From Mycocentrospora acerina (Eukaryota; Ascomycota; Dothideomycetes; Pleosporales): a DNA stretch of 64,000 bases. The first letter of the stretch is position 1, and every line of letters begins with the position of its first letter. Location: contig JAKUHH010000068.1 of assembly GCA_022701365.1 (NCBI GenBank), forward strand, positions 249,189-313,188, written 5' to 3'. Both the position numbers and the translations under genes were made by a program. The notes under the pieces were generated by a model, which saw only the letters and a program-made list of their open reading frames with translations, was not told the DNA's origin and ran no database searches. Below, piece by piece: positions 23,419 to 35,826 of the stretch.

Positions 23419-25250
23419 TTAAGCCCTGTACCTCGCCGGGAGAGCAGCCTTGAGCAACTTGGGGAAGTTTGGTGTTCCCAGTCCAGTCACAGGGTCCCAT
23501 CCTGCCGTCGCGTTCCAGCTCGCATACGGAATAACGGGGCTTCCATTGGGAGCGCCGTTGAACCTTGCATGGCCATCGCATCCCTTGCTTCCACCGAGCA
23601 CAATGTCGTTGAGCGCATCGGGGTTGGAGTACAGAAGTGGGTTCAAGAAACCAAGAGTAGGCTTATTCGCGCGCAGCCTCGCGTCGTTGAGCAGTGCGAC
23701 GATTCCACCAAAGGCAGGTGAAGAGCACGATGTGCCCTGGTATCCCTTCAACACACCCTTGTCATAGACCCTGTAGCCGAAGCCCTGTGCCGCAACGTCG
23801 GGGAAGCCGCGACCGTGGCGGTCAAAGTATGGCTTGTTTGCCTCGCCGAGGTGGTGGAAGTACGCCTTGATGGCATCATCCTGGTACGAAGGGCGCTTCC
23901 AGTAGTCAGAGAAGCCGCCTGAAGAAAAGGCCGTGGCGGTTTCGTTGAGGAAGCGCGTGGAGCCAACAGCAGTAACAAAGGGGCACGAGGCTGGGTATTG
24001 GGGCTGGAATTTGGTTGTGTTCTTGCCGTCGTTGCTGAGGCATGCAGAGCCAACACCGCTGTCTCCTGACGAGAAGAGCACGCTGACACCGCGGGAGCCG
24101 AGTTGCGCGAAAAGGTTGCAGACGGAGAGGGCGTACGACTTGGGCACGCTCTGCTCGTTCTCACCGTACGAGGTGGAGATGACTTGCGGCAGGTCCTTCT
24201 GCGGGAGCTTGAGCACGCTCTGGAGGAACTCGAGGTAGGGCTCGTTGGCACTGTCAGCCTCGTTGGGCTGGTCGAGATCGGCGACCCAGGGACCGCGGCC
24301 ACCGGTGCTGAACTCGGTGACGGGGAGAGGGGTAGCAAGACCGAGCATGTACTGCAAGTCAAGGTTGGCCTCGCCACTGTCGTCAGAAGATGCCTGGTCG
24401 TTAAGACCACCGTTGAATTGCACAACGGAGAAGTTCTGTCCCACTGCCTCGGGGAGAATGTTCTTCTCAAAGAGAGCGAGATCGCTGTAGCGCGCATACT
24501 CCTCGAGGTAACTGGCAAATGCCGCTTTGCTACCACTCTTGGGGTCGGGCTTGTAGTCAATCTTGTACAAGGTCCTCAAGCACTGAGGCGTGATTGTTGC
24601 ATCGCAGTTGACAGTCTGGTTCACGGCACCGGCGAGCTGGATGCCGAAGATCTCGTTCTCAGTCTGGTGGCTCTGGCGGATGGCGGCAAAGCGCGTAGTA
24701 GGCTGGACCAGGTTGATGTGTTGGGCAACATCGTCGGGAACAGAGTACTCGAGGGCGCGGAGAACCTTGCGTGGCTTCTTCTCCTCGCTGACGTACCAAG
24801 CAAACTCGGTATCGAGAATCTTGTTGGCGACACCAACGGTAGTCTTGAACGTCACCCAGTCGGCATCCGAGTCCACGTCGGTGATACCAGCAGCCTTGAG
24901 CCAGGCAGAGACCGTCTCAACCGTCTCCTCGCTGGGAAGAAGCATCCTCTTCATCTCAGTGTGGTCCTGGAAGTGCTTTCCATACTTGGGGTTGCTGGGG
25001 GTGGACATGTCGAGCACGGCCTGCTCGAAACCCTTTGCATCACCCTGCTGGAGAGCAATCTGGAGCTTGAGCACTTGCTCATCTGCTGCGGGTGCTTGAA
25101 GCTTCCATCCTACATACTGTCAGTACAATGCCTCAATGGGAGATTGAATTGGCACCCACCCTCCGGAACGCTAAATAGCTTCTCAAAAGGCTCTGCAAGA
25201 CCTTGTGCAGCCAACAGCGAACCAACGAACAACGCGAGAAGAGGAGCCAT
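23419..25250 (-). CDS. Secreted sedolisin (S53), tripeptidyl-peptidase type
   Basis: Exons 25250-25160 and 25109-23419 (50-nt intron), 593 aa. The first exon gives a signal peptide (MAPLLALFVGSLLAAQGLA). A pro-kumamolisin-like propeptide follows (about 25-200, with STPSNPKYGKHF). The catalytic domain shows the S53 residues Glu277 and Asp281 (in GEANLDLQYM), Asp380 (SSGDSGVGS) and nucleophile Ser491 (GTSCSSPAFGG). Calcium-site residues lie at NDIVLGG (Asp532) and GWDPVTGLGTP (Asp569). Sedolisins are acid-active serine-carboxyl proteases; the fungal secreted ones (SedA-D/TppA) release tripeptides or act as endoproteases and support growth on protein. The domain is complete, so the enzyme should be active after propeptide removal. 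Exact subtype (tripeptidyl versus endo) is not decided. Confidence 0.93.
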
Positions 25251-27949
25251 CTTAACAGCCGTCAAAGATGCTTGAGCGTGAAGAAGGATGAAGAAGAGGT
25301 CTTTGGGGAGCCATTCTACAGAGCTTTATACACCACCGACGTGCTTCGTTGTTTCCACACGCAATCTCCAACTGCCTTCTCGAGTTAGCACGTACACACG
25401 CGATGTCCGTTGCAATTGCGCTAGATCATCCAAGCAAAGGCAACGGTAAGACAAGCTTTGAGATTAGGCCTTGATGAAGCTTGAGTGCCGACAGCCTCCT
25501 TCCTTTCTGGGCATCTAGCGAGCGATAATATGCAGGTGCTCATTTATCGCCCCACCAATCGTATGCAAACTAGTTCTCGATGAGAACAGAGTGACAGGTA
25601 CCGTTGCATTTTCATATTCGATACGACGACTATCCTGGGCGGCTCTTGAGTAAAGGTTTACCATTACCCGTTGCGCAGGCACTCGGGCACTCGAAATGCA
25701 CGCATTTTTGGGCCCAGATCACGACAGTATTAGCAAGCTAATTCTCCGTGACATATTTTCACCGGCTGGAAGTCATCTCTGGAGGACATCCGTAGGTACC
25801 TTGCACATAGTTTGTTACCTACTACCCTGTTCGTGAGGTGCGGTGAGGTCCCATGATCGTTATCGGATCATCCATCAACCGTGCGCATTCGTCGTACTAC
25901 ATAGTCCAGGCTTTATTAATCACACCTGATGAGATCATAGAAATTAAGAATTTGAGTAACAGAATGCACAGTGTCTGTAAAGACGGTCCAAGACCTTAGC
26001 TGGTCAACGGAGTGGGCGTTGAAAACGCAAGGTAGAGGTCTGCTCTTGGACAATGATTGGGTGGACACCACAGGTGTGGGGCTACATTGTACCACCTGAG
26101 CTATGATCGAACAATCGCCTCATGACCCTAGCAGCAAGCCTGCAACCTAATTTCTTGGAGTCGATCAGCAATGAGGATCCTAAGACTGAGCCCGAGCACT
26201 GGAAAATTACCTATGGAATGTTTCCTCGACATTCCACTCAATCTTTACGCAATCATCTTTCACTCCTAGGAGACTCACAAAAAGGAATTCACATTTGACA
26301 ACACTAAAATGTGATCACATGACTCAAAGCGTAAGGTAGAATATAGACCTGTCTGACACGTCAAACTATAGCTTTGCAAAAGAAAGACACTCTCCCTAGA
26401 AAAGGTGCTTGCGAGAAGCAGATTGTCCAAACATGGCCAACACTTCTCCTCACCAAATCCCTCCTACTCTCCAGACACTTACATTTTGAAGTAAACCTCT
26501 TCCACGAGAAGACCAAGTGCAGGCTTCAAGGCAATTGTATCAACATGTTGGAACAATGCCATATCCAGAACTAAGTTTGAGGCATCACTTACGACACGGA
26601 TGTTTGATCCATTTTCGAACATGGACTGATAATGCAAGTAACAAAACCACAGCCTCGTTGAAAGCGGCCCTGATGATCTGAACTGAACCGATCTGATCTG
26701 ATTATCCTACCAGAGGGGCTCAGTCCCGGTAACCTGGTGCGCGGCAACGAGGCCATGTGGAGCTGAAAGAGGGCGTGTGAGTGGAGTACCCGACGTTGCA
26801 TTTAAGCCTACTCGAGGTTACGGTGACGCTGCCCAAAGTGCTAGTGCTGAGTGATAGGTACCTGATCGCCCAGTCCTGCATGGTTCATGGCCTATCAAAC
26901 GTCTGCGCCTTCCTCGTCTAGTCTTTCCGTCGCGAACTGACCGTTTCACTCAATACATCTTCCTCTGAGGACATGCTTCTTTAGAGTGCTCTGACAGCTT
27001 CTAGGCTACACTTTGAGCGCGACGGGAGGAAAACCATCCGAATTAGGCCCTTTGATATGGGTTGTTTCTACCCACAGACCGCCAACCCTGTACAGATGCA
27101 AACTTATCGTTGTGGTAGGGGCCAAGTACTCGGTACGATGTGCAGCAACAAGCTCTGGGATTCGACCGCGATAGAGGGTCAAAGTCAGGATCGTTCAAAT
27201 CTTCACTACTCTAATAATAATAATAATGGTGTCTCTCACCAGTATTGTTGTTCAATTACTCACCTTCCTTCATCGGACCGCCTGCTTAGCTGCAATAACG
27301 CCACTTCGCAAAACCCAAATGGTGATGAAGGTAAACTCATTGGTATAGACGTAATTTTCTCTACAAGATTCGAAGACTTTACTCAACAAGCCAATCCACT
27401 CCGCCTCCTTATGTTGGGGGCGAAATCGATTTCATCGATACGGAACCCGGAAAGACACGTGACTGTCTTCTCGAAATAACACCACCACAAGCGGTGACTC
27501 GGACAGAGAGGAGAGTAATTTCAACGTCGTTAGTCAACATTATTTTACCCGCCGATATATCTTACTCCTAGTTCGGCCCGTCATTTTCGCATCCAAGCAT
27601 AACTACTTGTACTAACAGCCGAATTGTTTTGCGATATCAATTCCCCCCCTTGCCTCGCAGGCGTTAGAAAATCCATTTTTACACCTATTCTGAAAAGAAC
27701 ATGTAAAATTTAAGAAATACTTACTTTTCGTTTCAAGAAACAAGAAATTTTCTCAATGTAGGAAAAAATATGAGCTGAAGAAACATTCGCCATTGCACCT
27801 GCGAAATGCTCATGACAATGGCAGTATATCCCTAATCTAGGTGTTTTCTCGGCGTGAGGCAATCTCCCTTGCAATACCCAACCCAGCCGCCCTTTACCTC
27901 TTCTGAAATGCAACGACTTTTTTCTTTTCTTTTTCTTTTTTTGCAAGCC
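25251..27949. other. Intergenic, 2.7 kb, no supported gene
   Basis: No ORF above 140 codons and no recognisable domain. A 140-codon + frame at 27057-27479 has no family signal. On the minus strand near 26086-26103 there is an isolated tRNA A-box-like sequence (TAGCTCAGGTGG), but the cloverleaf does not form. A short (TAA)n run lies at about 27211-27226. Confidence 0.45.
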
Positions 27950-30900
27950 TCATATTTTGGGCATGCTGGGTGTTGCAAACTGGCCAATCTTTGCAAGTAT
28001 CTCCACAACACGGAACGGCTTTGGTACGATTGTATCCATCCCAGCGCCCATTGCTATCGCTACTTGCTCCGATCTCGCGTTTGCGGTGATGCCAATGATG
28101 AGGTTACGAATCATCCCGCGCGTGTGCGTCTCGATTTCTCTGATTCTTCTCGTGGCTTTTAGTCCATCGCAGATTGGCATTTCCCAATCCATCAGAATAC
28201 AGTCAAAGTAGGGTGGAGTGTTGTCCAGGGGTAAGGTTCCAAACTCTGCAGGGTAGCCGTTCATCTGCAGTACACAGTCGATGGCTTCGCCTCCATTGTC
28301 GCAAACCATTACGGTGCACCCCACTCTTTGGAGCTGCTTTCCGAGAATCTTCTGGTTCAGCAGATTGTCCTCGACGAGTAGTATGTTGTAGTTTGTCAGG
28401 AGTGTTGGAACGGGCGCCGAGGCGACGCTACTCATTTTTGGTAGTTCTGGAGGTTGTGCTTTTTCCCCAACAGCTGCTGTAGGGCTCATTGGTTCGAGTC
28501 TCCCGAGTTCGTTCACCTCTTGACGTCGGGCTTTGATGTAGAATGCAAAAGTACTGCCTACCCCGTCTGTGGAGGTGATGCCAATTCTACCGCCTTGCAT
28601 CTCAACCAGTTCTCTAGATATGTATAGACCAAGTCCCGAGCCACCGTACTTGGTGTGTGTTTTTCGATCCGCTTGTTCAAACTTGGAAAACACTTTTTCG
28701 ACAGACGCAGGAGGAATGCCATCACCACTATCGATGATTGCGTAGTACAAATACACCACTTCTCCTTGCCCGTACTCTGACTTTTGTGTCAAGTCTGGTC
28801 GGAACGTTTTGGTCGGATACCACTCAAAGCCAGGGCCAAACAGATTGGTCAGTGGGACACAATGACTCGACCCGGATCGGATGGTAATTTTTCTAGTTTG
28901 CCGCATTCTAGTAAACTTGATAGCATTTGTCAACAAGTTTACCAGAACCTGCATCAGCCGGGAAGAGTCGCCATAAGCTGCTGAAGCGTCTCTCAAAGTA
29001 TATGCTTCTTCATCCACGCTAGTTCGCACCTCGATTTGGTTAACGTCAAACTCGGTCTTGAACATATGCATAGCCTGGTCTACCAAACTCGGTGGGAAGA
29101 AGGGCGTCGGGAAGATGCTCAACAGCTGCGAGTCGATTTTCCCAAGCGTCAAAATATCGTCAATGATACGCTTCTGATGGGCAGCACAAAAGAGAATCGA
29201 CTCTGCCGCTTCGGCATTAAGCTTGATGATTTCAACCAGAGACTGAGCATCGTGGTTGCCTTGCGCGTCCTGTAGCGACAGTATGACACTATCAGCACAC
29301 TGTGTAATAGCAGAGAGTGGATTGCGCATCTCGTGTGATATAATGTCAATGAACTCTTCCTGTTTCTGCTTATCCTTTTGAGCCGCTTCCGCGTTGCGAA
29401 TGTGTAGTTGTTCCGACCACTTGAGGTGCGATATATCCGTCAGAGAACCCAAAAGCGAGCCGACTGTGCCGTTTTCATCAACATTTGGGGACGCAGAATA
29501 CAAAATCCAAAAAGGCTCATCTGTAGCTGCGGGATGTAGATTCTGGCTCATGCTGGGGGGTCTGTATAGTCTGTTTAGTCGCAGGCTGTCTGATATTTCG
29601 ACTGCGTCGGTCAGGCCCTTTGCCATTCGTTCGTTAGCTCTGGCATGATCATCTCGGTGGATGTGTTCCATCCAATTAAAGTAAGCCTCGTTGCGACGGT
29701 TTTGAGGTACTCCCATAATGTCATAGAAATGGCTGTTAGCCCAACGCAGTGCCCCATCCGCAGCAAGCTCATAGATGCCCACTGGCACTATTTCTGCCAG
29801 CCTACTGATACGTTTTTCGGTGCTACTCAACTCTGTCATCAGATCTTTTTCTCTCTTTTGGGTTTGTTCTTCAATGGTAATTCTTGTCACTAGTCCCTTG
29901 AGTTGACTGGCGAGCTCTGCAACGAACTGTTCGTGATCCACGTCAAAATTTCGGCGAGGGTTCAGACCTATAATAACATATCCTGTCACTAGCTTCATAG
30001 CTCGTAGAGGAATCACAACAAGATGCCGACTTTGCTCTCCAAAGCCTAGCCAATCAATATTTTCAAGTATGCTAGAGTGTACTATCTCATTGGACAAATC
30101 CTGGGAAGAAAATCGTCGTGGTCAGCTTGAAGACAAGCATAGTTTTACCGTCAGAAGAAAGGGGAACTCACGATAACAACAAATTCCGCAGAAGTTTCCA
30201 GTGCGCGGCGTAGCAGAGGAGAAAGCGCAGCATCTTCATCAGTCGATGTTAACTAGATCAACCTCACTGGTCAGCAAGTCTTGCAGGAGAGAAGATAGAG
30301 ACCCCAAGAAAAGAAAACTGACATCGAGACTGTTTGGCGCAGCAGTATATGCAGAATTGATGCCGATGGTATGTTTGAGATGCATTGGTCCATTCCCATG
30401 GCTCGCCTCGTCAGTACCGTACATGATAGCCATTGGAATATCGCGAGGAGAGTCTGTAAATACTTCGTAGATATGTTGCCACACCATACTGTTGCTCACA
30501 ATTGGTAACTGTCCCAATCGGTTGATTAATGTCGTCCTGCGATCCCGCAAAGTCATTCTGGTCACTTCTACCCAGGAGGAATAGACACCACCATGATCGC
30601 CTTCATCATTTTTTAGTGGGACAAGGCTTCCATCCCACCAAGTCTCTTCCAGATACCCGTCTCGGTAAGAGGGAAGTTCGAGACCGTTTTGCGAAATACC
30701 ATAATTCTCCTTCTCCATGGTACTGAATAGTGGATCAAAAAAGTTCCAGAAATTTGGCGTAACCTGCTCAAGAGACTGGCCCATTAGGAATGGATGGAAG
30801 CTACCAAGAAGAGGAAGCACCTTCTCATTGTAAATAGCGATCCGCTCGGGGCCCCAATATATGACGGCTGCACGGCTATCGGAGAACAAGGTATGTACAT

Positions 30901-31267
30901 ACAATCGAAGAGGCTGAGACCATGTACTGCAAGGGCCTAATGGAGTTCCTTGCCAGTCAAAGTTGCGAAAGAAGTTGACATGCTCACTCAAATGGAGAGC
31001 ATCAGTCCAGTTTGTGTTCTGGAGATGAGAGCTGGACTTGCTCTGCTCCTCCGCCTTGTTTGGAATTGAATGCGAGCCTGTTGACTGTTCGTTAGTGGAG
31101 TTCTCGAGCCTCCATCTCCCAAGCTCTGTATCGAAGCATGCTGAGCGAGAGCGGGACCCTGCTTCGTCGGTAATGTTATCAATTCTCAGTACGAGCCTTC
31201 CCTGCTCATCCTGAGATTGTTTAATACCAAGTAGCGGAAGAAGGGTTTCAATAGTTTTCATGTCCAT
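27950..31267 (-). CDS. Hybrid sensor histidine kinase with PAS, HisKA, HATPase, REC
   Basis: Exons 31267-30323, 30252-30172 and 30100-27950; phases agree, about 1058 aa. The start at 31267 (MDMKTIETLLPLL) is the most upstream ATG I could support; the frame stays open further 5'. The N-terminal third has the PAS-like block common in fungal hybrid kinases (LGPCSTWSQPLRL, AAVIYWGPERIAIYNEK). A GAF-like remnant is near 345-415 and a second PAS at about 443-568. The H-box is DIISHEMRNPLSA (His598), followed by the N-box NLLTNAIKFT, G-boxes DSGDGIPP and GGSGLGLYIS, then a receiver domain with phosphoacceptor Asp980 (CILMDWEMPICDG) and Lys in VPKPFR. There are no membrane segments, so it is probably a soluble cytosolic sensor feeding the Ypd1 phosphorelay (family knowledge). 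The signal is unknown. Confidence 0.92.
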
Positions 31268-31599
31268 CGCATGTGGTAAAGGCCGGCCGGCCCGTTCGGG
31301 GGACGGTGGAGGATCTTGGAGGTTGATTTTGGAACACGAAGTCTGGAGCCAGTCACTCCAATACAGTTTAGCGCCAATCCCATCAGAGCCGCAATTCCCT
31401 ATCGACGATCCCCCGCACGGTTCTTTTTTTGGTGGCTGAAATAATGGGATCAAGTTCACTCTGCTGAGCAATCGGTTCTGAGAATCCGTAAATCTTATTT
31501 GTCACTTTCTGCACATGTCTTGAACCAATAGGAGAACGTACCGCCACTGAATTTGCTCTGTTTTACTAAAAAGAAAGCATACATCAGGTCATCCAACGC

Positions 31600-32574
31600 T
31601 CACTGTACCGGAGTATCCGGAATACGTAACGTGGTAAAATTCCAAGTCTTTCCACTGTCCGCTGTTGACATTTCTCCGCCAGTGGCTCCATACTCCCAAC
31701 CTCCGCCATGGTAAAAGCTTTCATCTGGCTTACTCAGCGTGACTGAAATATCCTCCCAGCCTACAGAATGTAAGTTTCTGCTTACTTCATTGCGTTAAAC
31801 TTTGGCGGGAACTCGGGGACATACTGTGAGCAGGAGCAGTGGCGCAAGTGCCAGATGCACATTCGATGGAAATATAAAAGATTTTACCAAGTTGTCCTTT
31901 ACCTGAAATGACACTATTAGTTCTATGACTTATAAATTGACTGCTCTTGGCCTCTGGAACGCACTTGTTGACATGGTAGATACCAGCTTATTGTTGAGGT
32001 AAAGATTCTGGTCCCACAACTTTGTTTCCGTGTTGAGCTTATCTGCAAACAGAGTTGGTTATAATTTATTAGAGATGGACGCTAGAGGTCACATACAGTG
32101 CGTCTTGATCTGAGATCCAGGAGGGGCAGTTATCGGAGCGCCATTTTGAGGAATGGTCGAGCCTGAATATGTTAATCTCTATTCGTGAAAAAATCAAGCA
32201 GAGCTGTGAGCAGGCCGTGCGAACCTATCAGAGTATATGCAAAGTTACACCAGTTACTTCCAAGATTGGAACAGTATCCACTGTTATCAAAATTAAGCCA
32301 TACTGTTTTCGAATCCTATCGACAAAGTCATGCCATACTTGCTTGGAGAATTTTGTGTGACTCCTTGAAGAAAATCCTCCTTATCCATCATGATCGCACT
32401 CCACAATGCAACGTCTCCTGTTATGGGGTTGGGGACATCTCCGACAATGAGTGTGGCGGTGGCTTCCTGGATATATGTATCGTCATTCGTATTGAGCGTG
32501 ATGACATCGAGGTTGGCTTGGCTACGATGAATAAATGCTAGAAAAATGCCAACGGCTGCAGAAATTCCCTTCAT
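31600..32574 (-). CDS. Small secreted protein, six exons, 224 aa, unrecognised family
   Basis: Exons 32574-32339, 32280-32225, 32162-32097, 32042-31965, 31902-31825 and 31760-31600. All introns are 58-64 nt, GT-AG and in phase. The protein begins MKGISAAVGIFLAFIHRSQA, a clear signal peptide. The mature part alternates short hydrophobic strands and turns, with motifs WSAIMMDKEDFLQG, NWCNFAYTLIG, APITAPPGSQIKTHY, LWDQNLYLNN, IFYISIECASGTC, SWEDISVTL and GKTWNFTTL. It has four cysteines in pairs (CSN..WC and EC..TC), so up to two disulfides. This looks like an all-beta extracellular domain. I do not recognise the family. Its stop lies about 330 bp upstream of the histidine kinase start on the same strand. 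A cell-wall or effector role would be speculation. Confidence 0.78.
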
Positions 32575-35162
32575 GGCTGTGGCCCGAGCGCGTATGTCTA
32601 CTTGATAGTCGTGAAGACAGGTTTTTTGGAAAGAGAACGGCTGAAGAAGATGCTTTGGTACGACAGTGCTATGGTTGTGAATGAGCATATAGTAGAAGCC
32701 TGGTAATTGCAGTACTGTAGTCGTAGAGGCGAGCGTTTGACGTACATTTATCCCTGCGACGTCTGGGGTCTTTTTTGATTTGTGTATTGACATCATTAAT
32801 CAAACAATTGCCTTTTCTGGCAGTAGCACTCGGGCTGTTTCACCGTCACAGGCACAAATAGCATGCTTGGTGTAGCCACCAAACTCGCCTACCACAACCC
32901 GCTTCTATGCGAATTCATTTCCAATGATTCTCGAACAGTTGCTGAAGATTACTTCACAGAAATAAGAGGTACTCGATGTCCCGATTATTACGTCTACCTC
33001 GTCCAAATATCACAACGTAGTCATCTCGCAGGCAGGTTTAAATTGAATGACAAATCCACTTTGTTCACAACAGAGATAGTACGTCTAGATTTTCAAAAAA
33101 GCATTGCATATTTTCGCAGCTCATAGCTTGTTTCATGGCCGTCAGATTGATGGCCATCCAATGATGCTCCGGGTCCCCAGGCTGTTTCATCCGACGCATG
33201 TCAAATTAACATTTCTCAAACAGTATGCATCAAATACTTACTCTAGTCCTCAAACCTTAGCAACACCAAAAATTAGTGTCACCGTGCAATCGTTGCACAT
33301 CTATAGTGATTTTTTTACATTCACCGTTACTCTCCCGGTCTCTCTGACGAAGGTCTCCAAGTTTCAGACTACAGAAAGCGTCCTACCCTTTCCCTTTCCC
33401 TTCTCTCTTCTCCAAAATTCGACTTTTTCAATCTGATGGGTCGTGGATTTTCTTAATAAACTTTTGAACAATTGAAACCAATTTTAATGGTCGAGATTGT
33501 TAAGTGTGTAAATTGTTCGTGACCCTGACGTTGTAAGTTGTTGAGACAGCAAAGGAAGAGTGACAAAGTCTTTCTTGATTGGCAAAATATTGGTTATCGT
33601 ATTCTACTGGATTGTATCAGAAAACAAAATTAATTTTAGAACATCTCAGCAATTTGTGCGTTTTGGGTCGGAGGAAGGATGGGCTTTCCAAATGGAAAAT
33701 CGAATTAGATTGATGGAAAAAGAGTGTAATGATGTTTGTTACCCTACAGTACAGCGGTGACTCTCCACAGTTTTTGCGATTTAAATAGTCCATTCTTCTA
33801 ATCGACACTTTGTGTCGGCAGTTGTTGCTCATTGTGGCCGAGTGCGCAAGTATGTACTAGCTTGTGTGTGTTGAATGCGGTAGTCACTGTTTGAACAAAG
33901 TAATTCGCTTAAGTACAACTTTAACTAGACGCTGTGCTGATATGTGGCACTTCATGTGTTATCGTGAAGTTCTGGCGAGAGGTATGGTGACATGAAAATA
34001 TTTGTATAGATTGAATTCCTAGAGGAAGGAGCTATGGATTTCACGACCTGTTCGAATGGTTACATCAATCATCCCCACAACTGCAAAAGAACCAGTTGCT
34101 GTTTCAGAAGCTCTGAACATGCGGGTACAAGGATAGAGCACGAGAAGAATGAAGATGAGATGCTTTGGTTTTGCCATTTGGCGAAGAGAATGTTGTCAAA
34201 AAGCACTCATTAAAGGAAGCTCAGCATAGCCTCCTCTGCATGACTTAGCTAGCGCATTGAGGGTCTATACAGAGTACGGATATGTGGACCGTGATTCGCC
34301 TGTATTGCTCAGACTGAGGCAAGGCAAATGAGTTTGCCTGCCAAGCAGGAAAATGCCTGTAGACAAGGCAGATTTTGAGATTATAATCATCAGAACCGCA
34401 TGTTGTTGCTTGCTGGACAAGAATTTGACAAAGTCGAGTGCTGCACGTAGACAGTCTGCACACATCAGACAACTACGCTTGTACGCGAATGCGGCAAGGT
34501 CGGGAGTTGTCAGCAATTGGAGGCTTGTTTGCGTGCCAGGCAATGTGCTGACAGACATGATCAATTGGACAGCAGTTGTCCTCTTGACCCTTACTTGAAC
34601 GTCGCATTAATGACGCTGAGACGTCTGAACCCCGGAGTCCTTGTTTGAAATGTCACCGACAGCTGGGTTGCCGCTGTCAGAAGAGAAAGAGAGAGAAAGA
34701 GAGACATTGCGACAGCGTCTTGGCGTGTCTGCACCGTTTGGATTACCTTGAGCGCACGGATGGGGGGATAAATCGGCAAGCAGAAATGCGCCGGCGCCAT
34801 AAAGGCTGGAGATGAGCAAGCACGACGAATTGTGTCGAGTTGTTCACAGTTCAAGCCCAATTCCGGGTTAGATACGATATACGCGCTGGGCGGGAAGCGA
34901 TGCAAGGGACGGCTCCTTTGGGTCCTTGGGACAGGGCAGCTAATTGGCTGATGGCGTGAGGGAAAATGGTGCTTGTCGATGCTACTTCGTGTTGGATTGT
35001 GGCGGAGCACTTTTGGTGAGGGAGGCAATCTTCCGTGCGTGCGTGCTCCAAGCGGAGGTTCGGCAGTATTGAAGTCGTCAACGTCATGCGGTTGTGATGG
35101 GAGATGTGTTTGCTTTTAGCTGCTGAGACAGCAGGCTGCATCTTGCAAGACAGCGAAGAGAA

Positions 35163-35193
<31 letters not shown>

Positions 35194-35826
35194 CCTGCAC
35201 CTCGTCAACAACAATCGCATCTCTTTGTTGCATCGGACAGCTGAGAGCGATCTTCAGGGCGCTGGGCTGGGCGCTGGGAGAGCCGCGCGTATTGGCTGAC
35301 GCTCCACGCTGCTCCTGTCTCACACCCCTAAAGACCCACTGCGGTCCTCACCTCCTCTGCCTCGACTTTCGTTCACCCCCAGGCCTCTCAAACCGTCAGG
35401 CGTGTCTGTGACGACAAAAACAATTCATCTTGGGTTGCGCAGACGCGGGCACTCGCTGATCGCACCTGTACCTTCGTTATTCGTCCATTTGGCCAAACCC
35501 TTCTTTTAGCTCCCCCCGACCCAGCCGCCCAAACCCGCCACGCCCCTGCCCTGTTTGCGACGCCTGCGAGCCTCCGTCGACATCACCACGCCCACCACAC
35601 CCAACCTGCCACACTCGTTAACACCCGCCTCTGCATTTTCCCCATCGACCCCATAGCCTGTGTGCTGCCCGTTCTGGACACTCGCTTTCCAACTACACCT
35701 GAAGTCGCCGCCGCTGGTCTGGCCGACCCCCTTACCCTGAGCCCATTGAGAGTGCACCACCACCTCACCATCGGCACACCGCCGCCTTGCACTTGATCCT
35801 CGCGTACTTCCAACCCACCACCCACC
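32575..35826. other. Intergenic, 3.25 kb, AT-rich left half
   Basis: About 32.8-34.2 kb is AT-rich with many stops; 34.6-35.8 kb returns to ordinary base composition and holds the promoter of the FLC gene. Frames up to 150 codons near 34591-36035 (-) are antisense or compositional. No transposase, reverse transcriptase or LTR was recognised. A (GCA)n tract lies at about 35162-35190. Confidence 0.5.
35162..35192. repeat. GCA trinucleotide tract
   Basis: About nine AGC/GCA units followed by CAACAACAA, in the upstream region of the FLC-family gene. Confidence 0.88.

Noticed and set aside
24103..25275. 390-codon + strand ORF opposite the sedolisin gene
   Set aside because: Antisense shadow of GC-rich codons; no domain, while the minus strand shows a complete S53 protease.
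27057..27479. 140-codon + strand ORF in the 25-28 kb gap
   Set aside because: No domain, no neighbours in splice phase, Asn run from a (TAA)n tract; likely chance.
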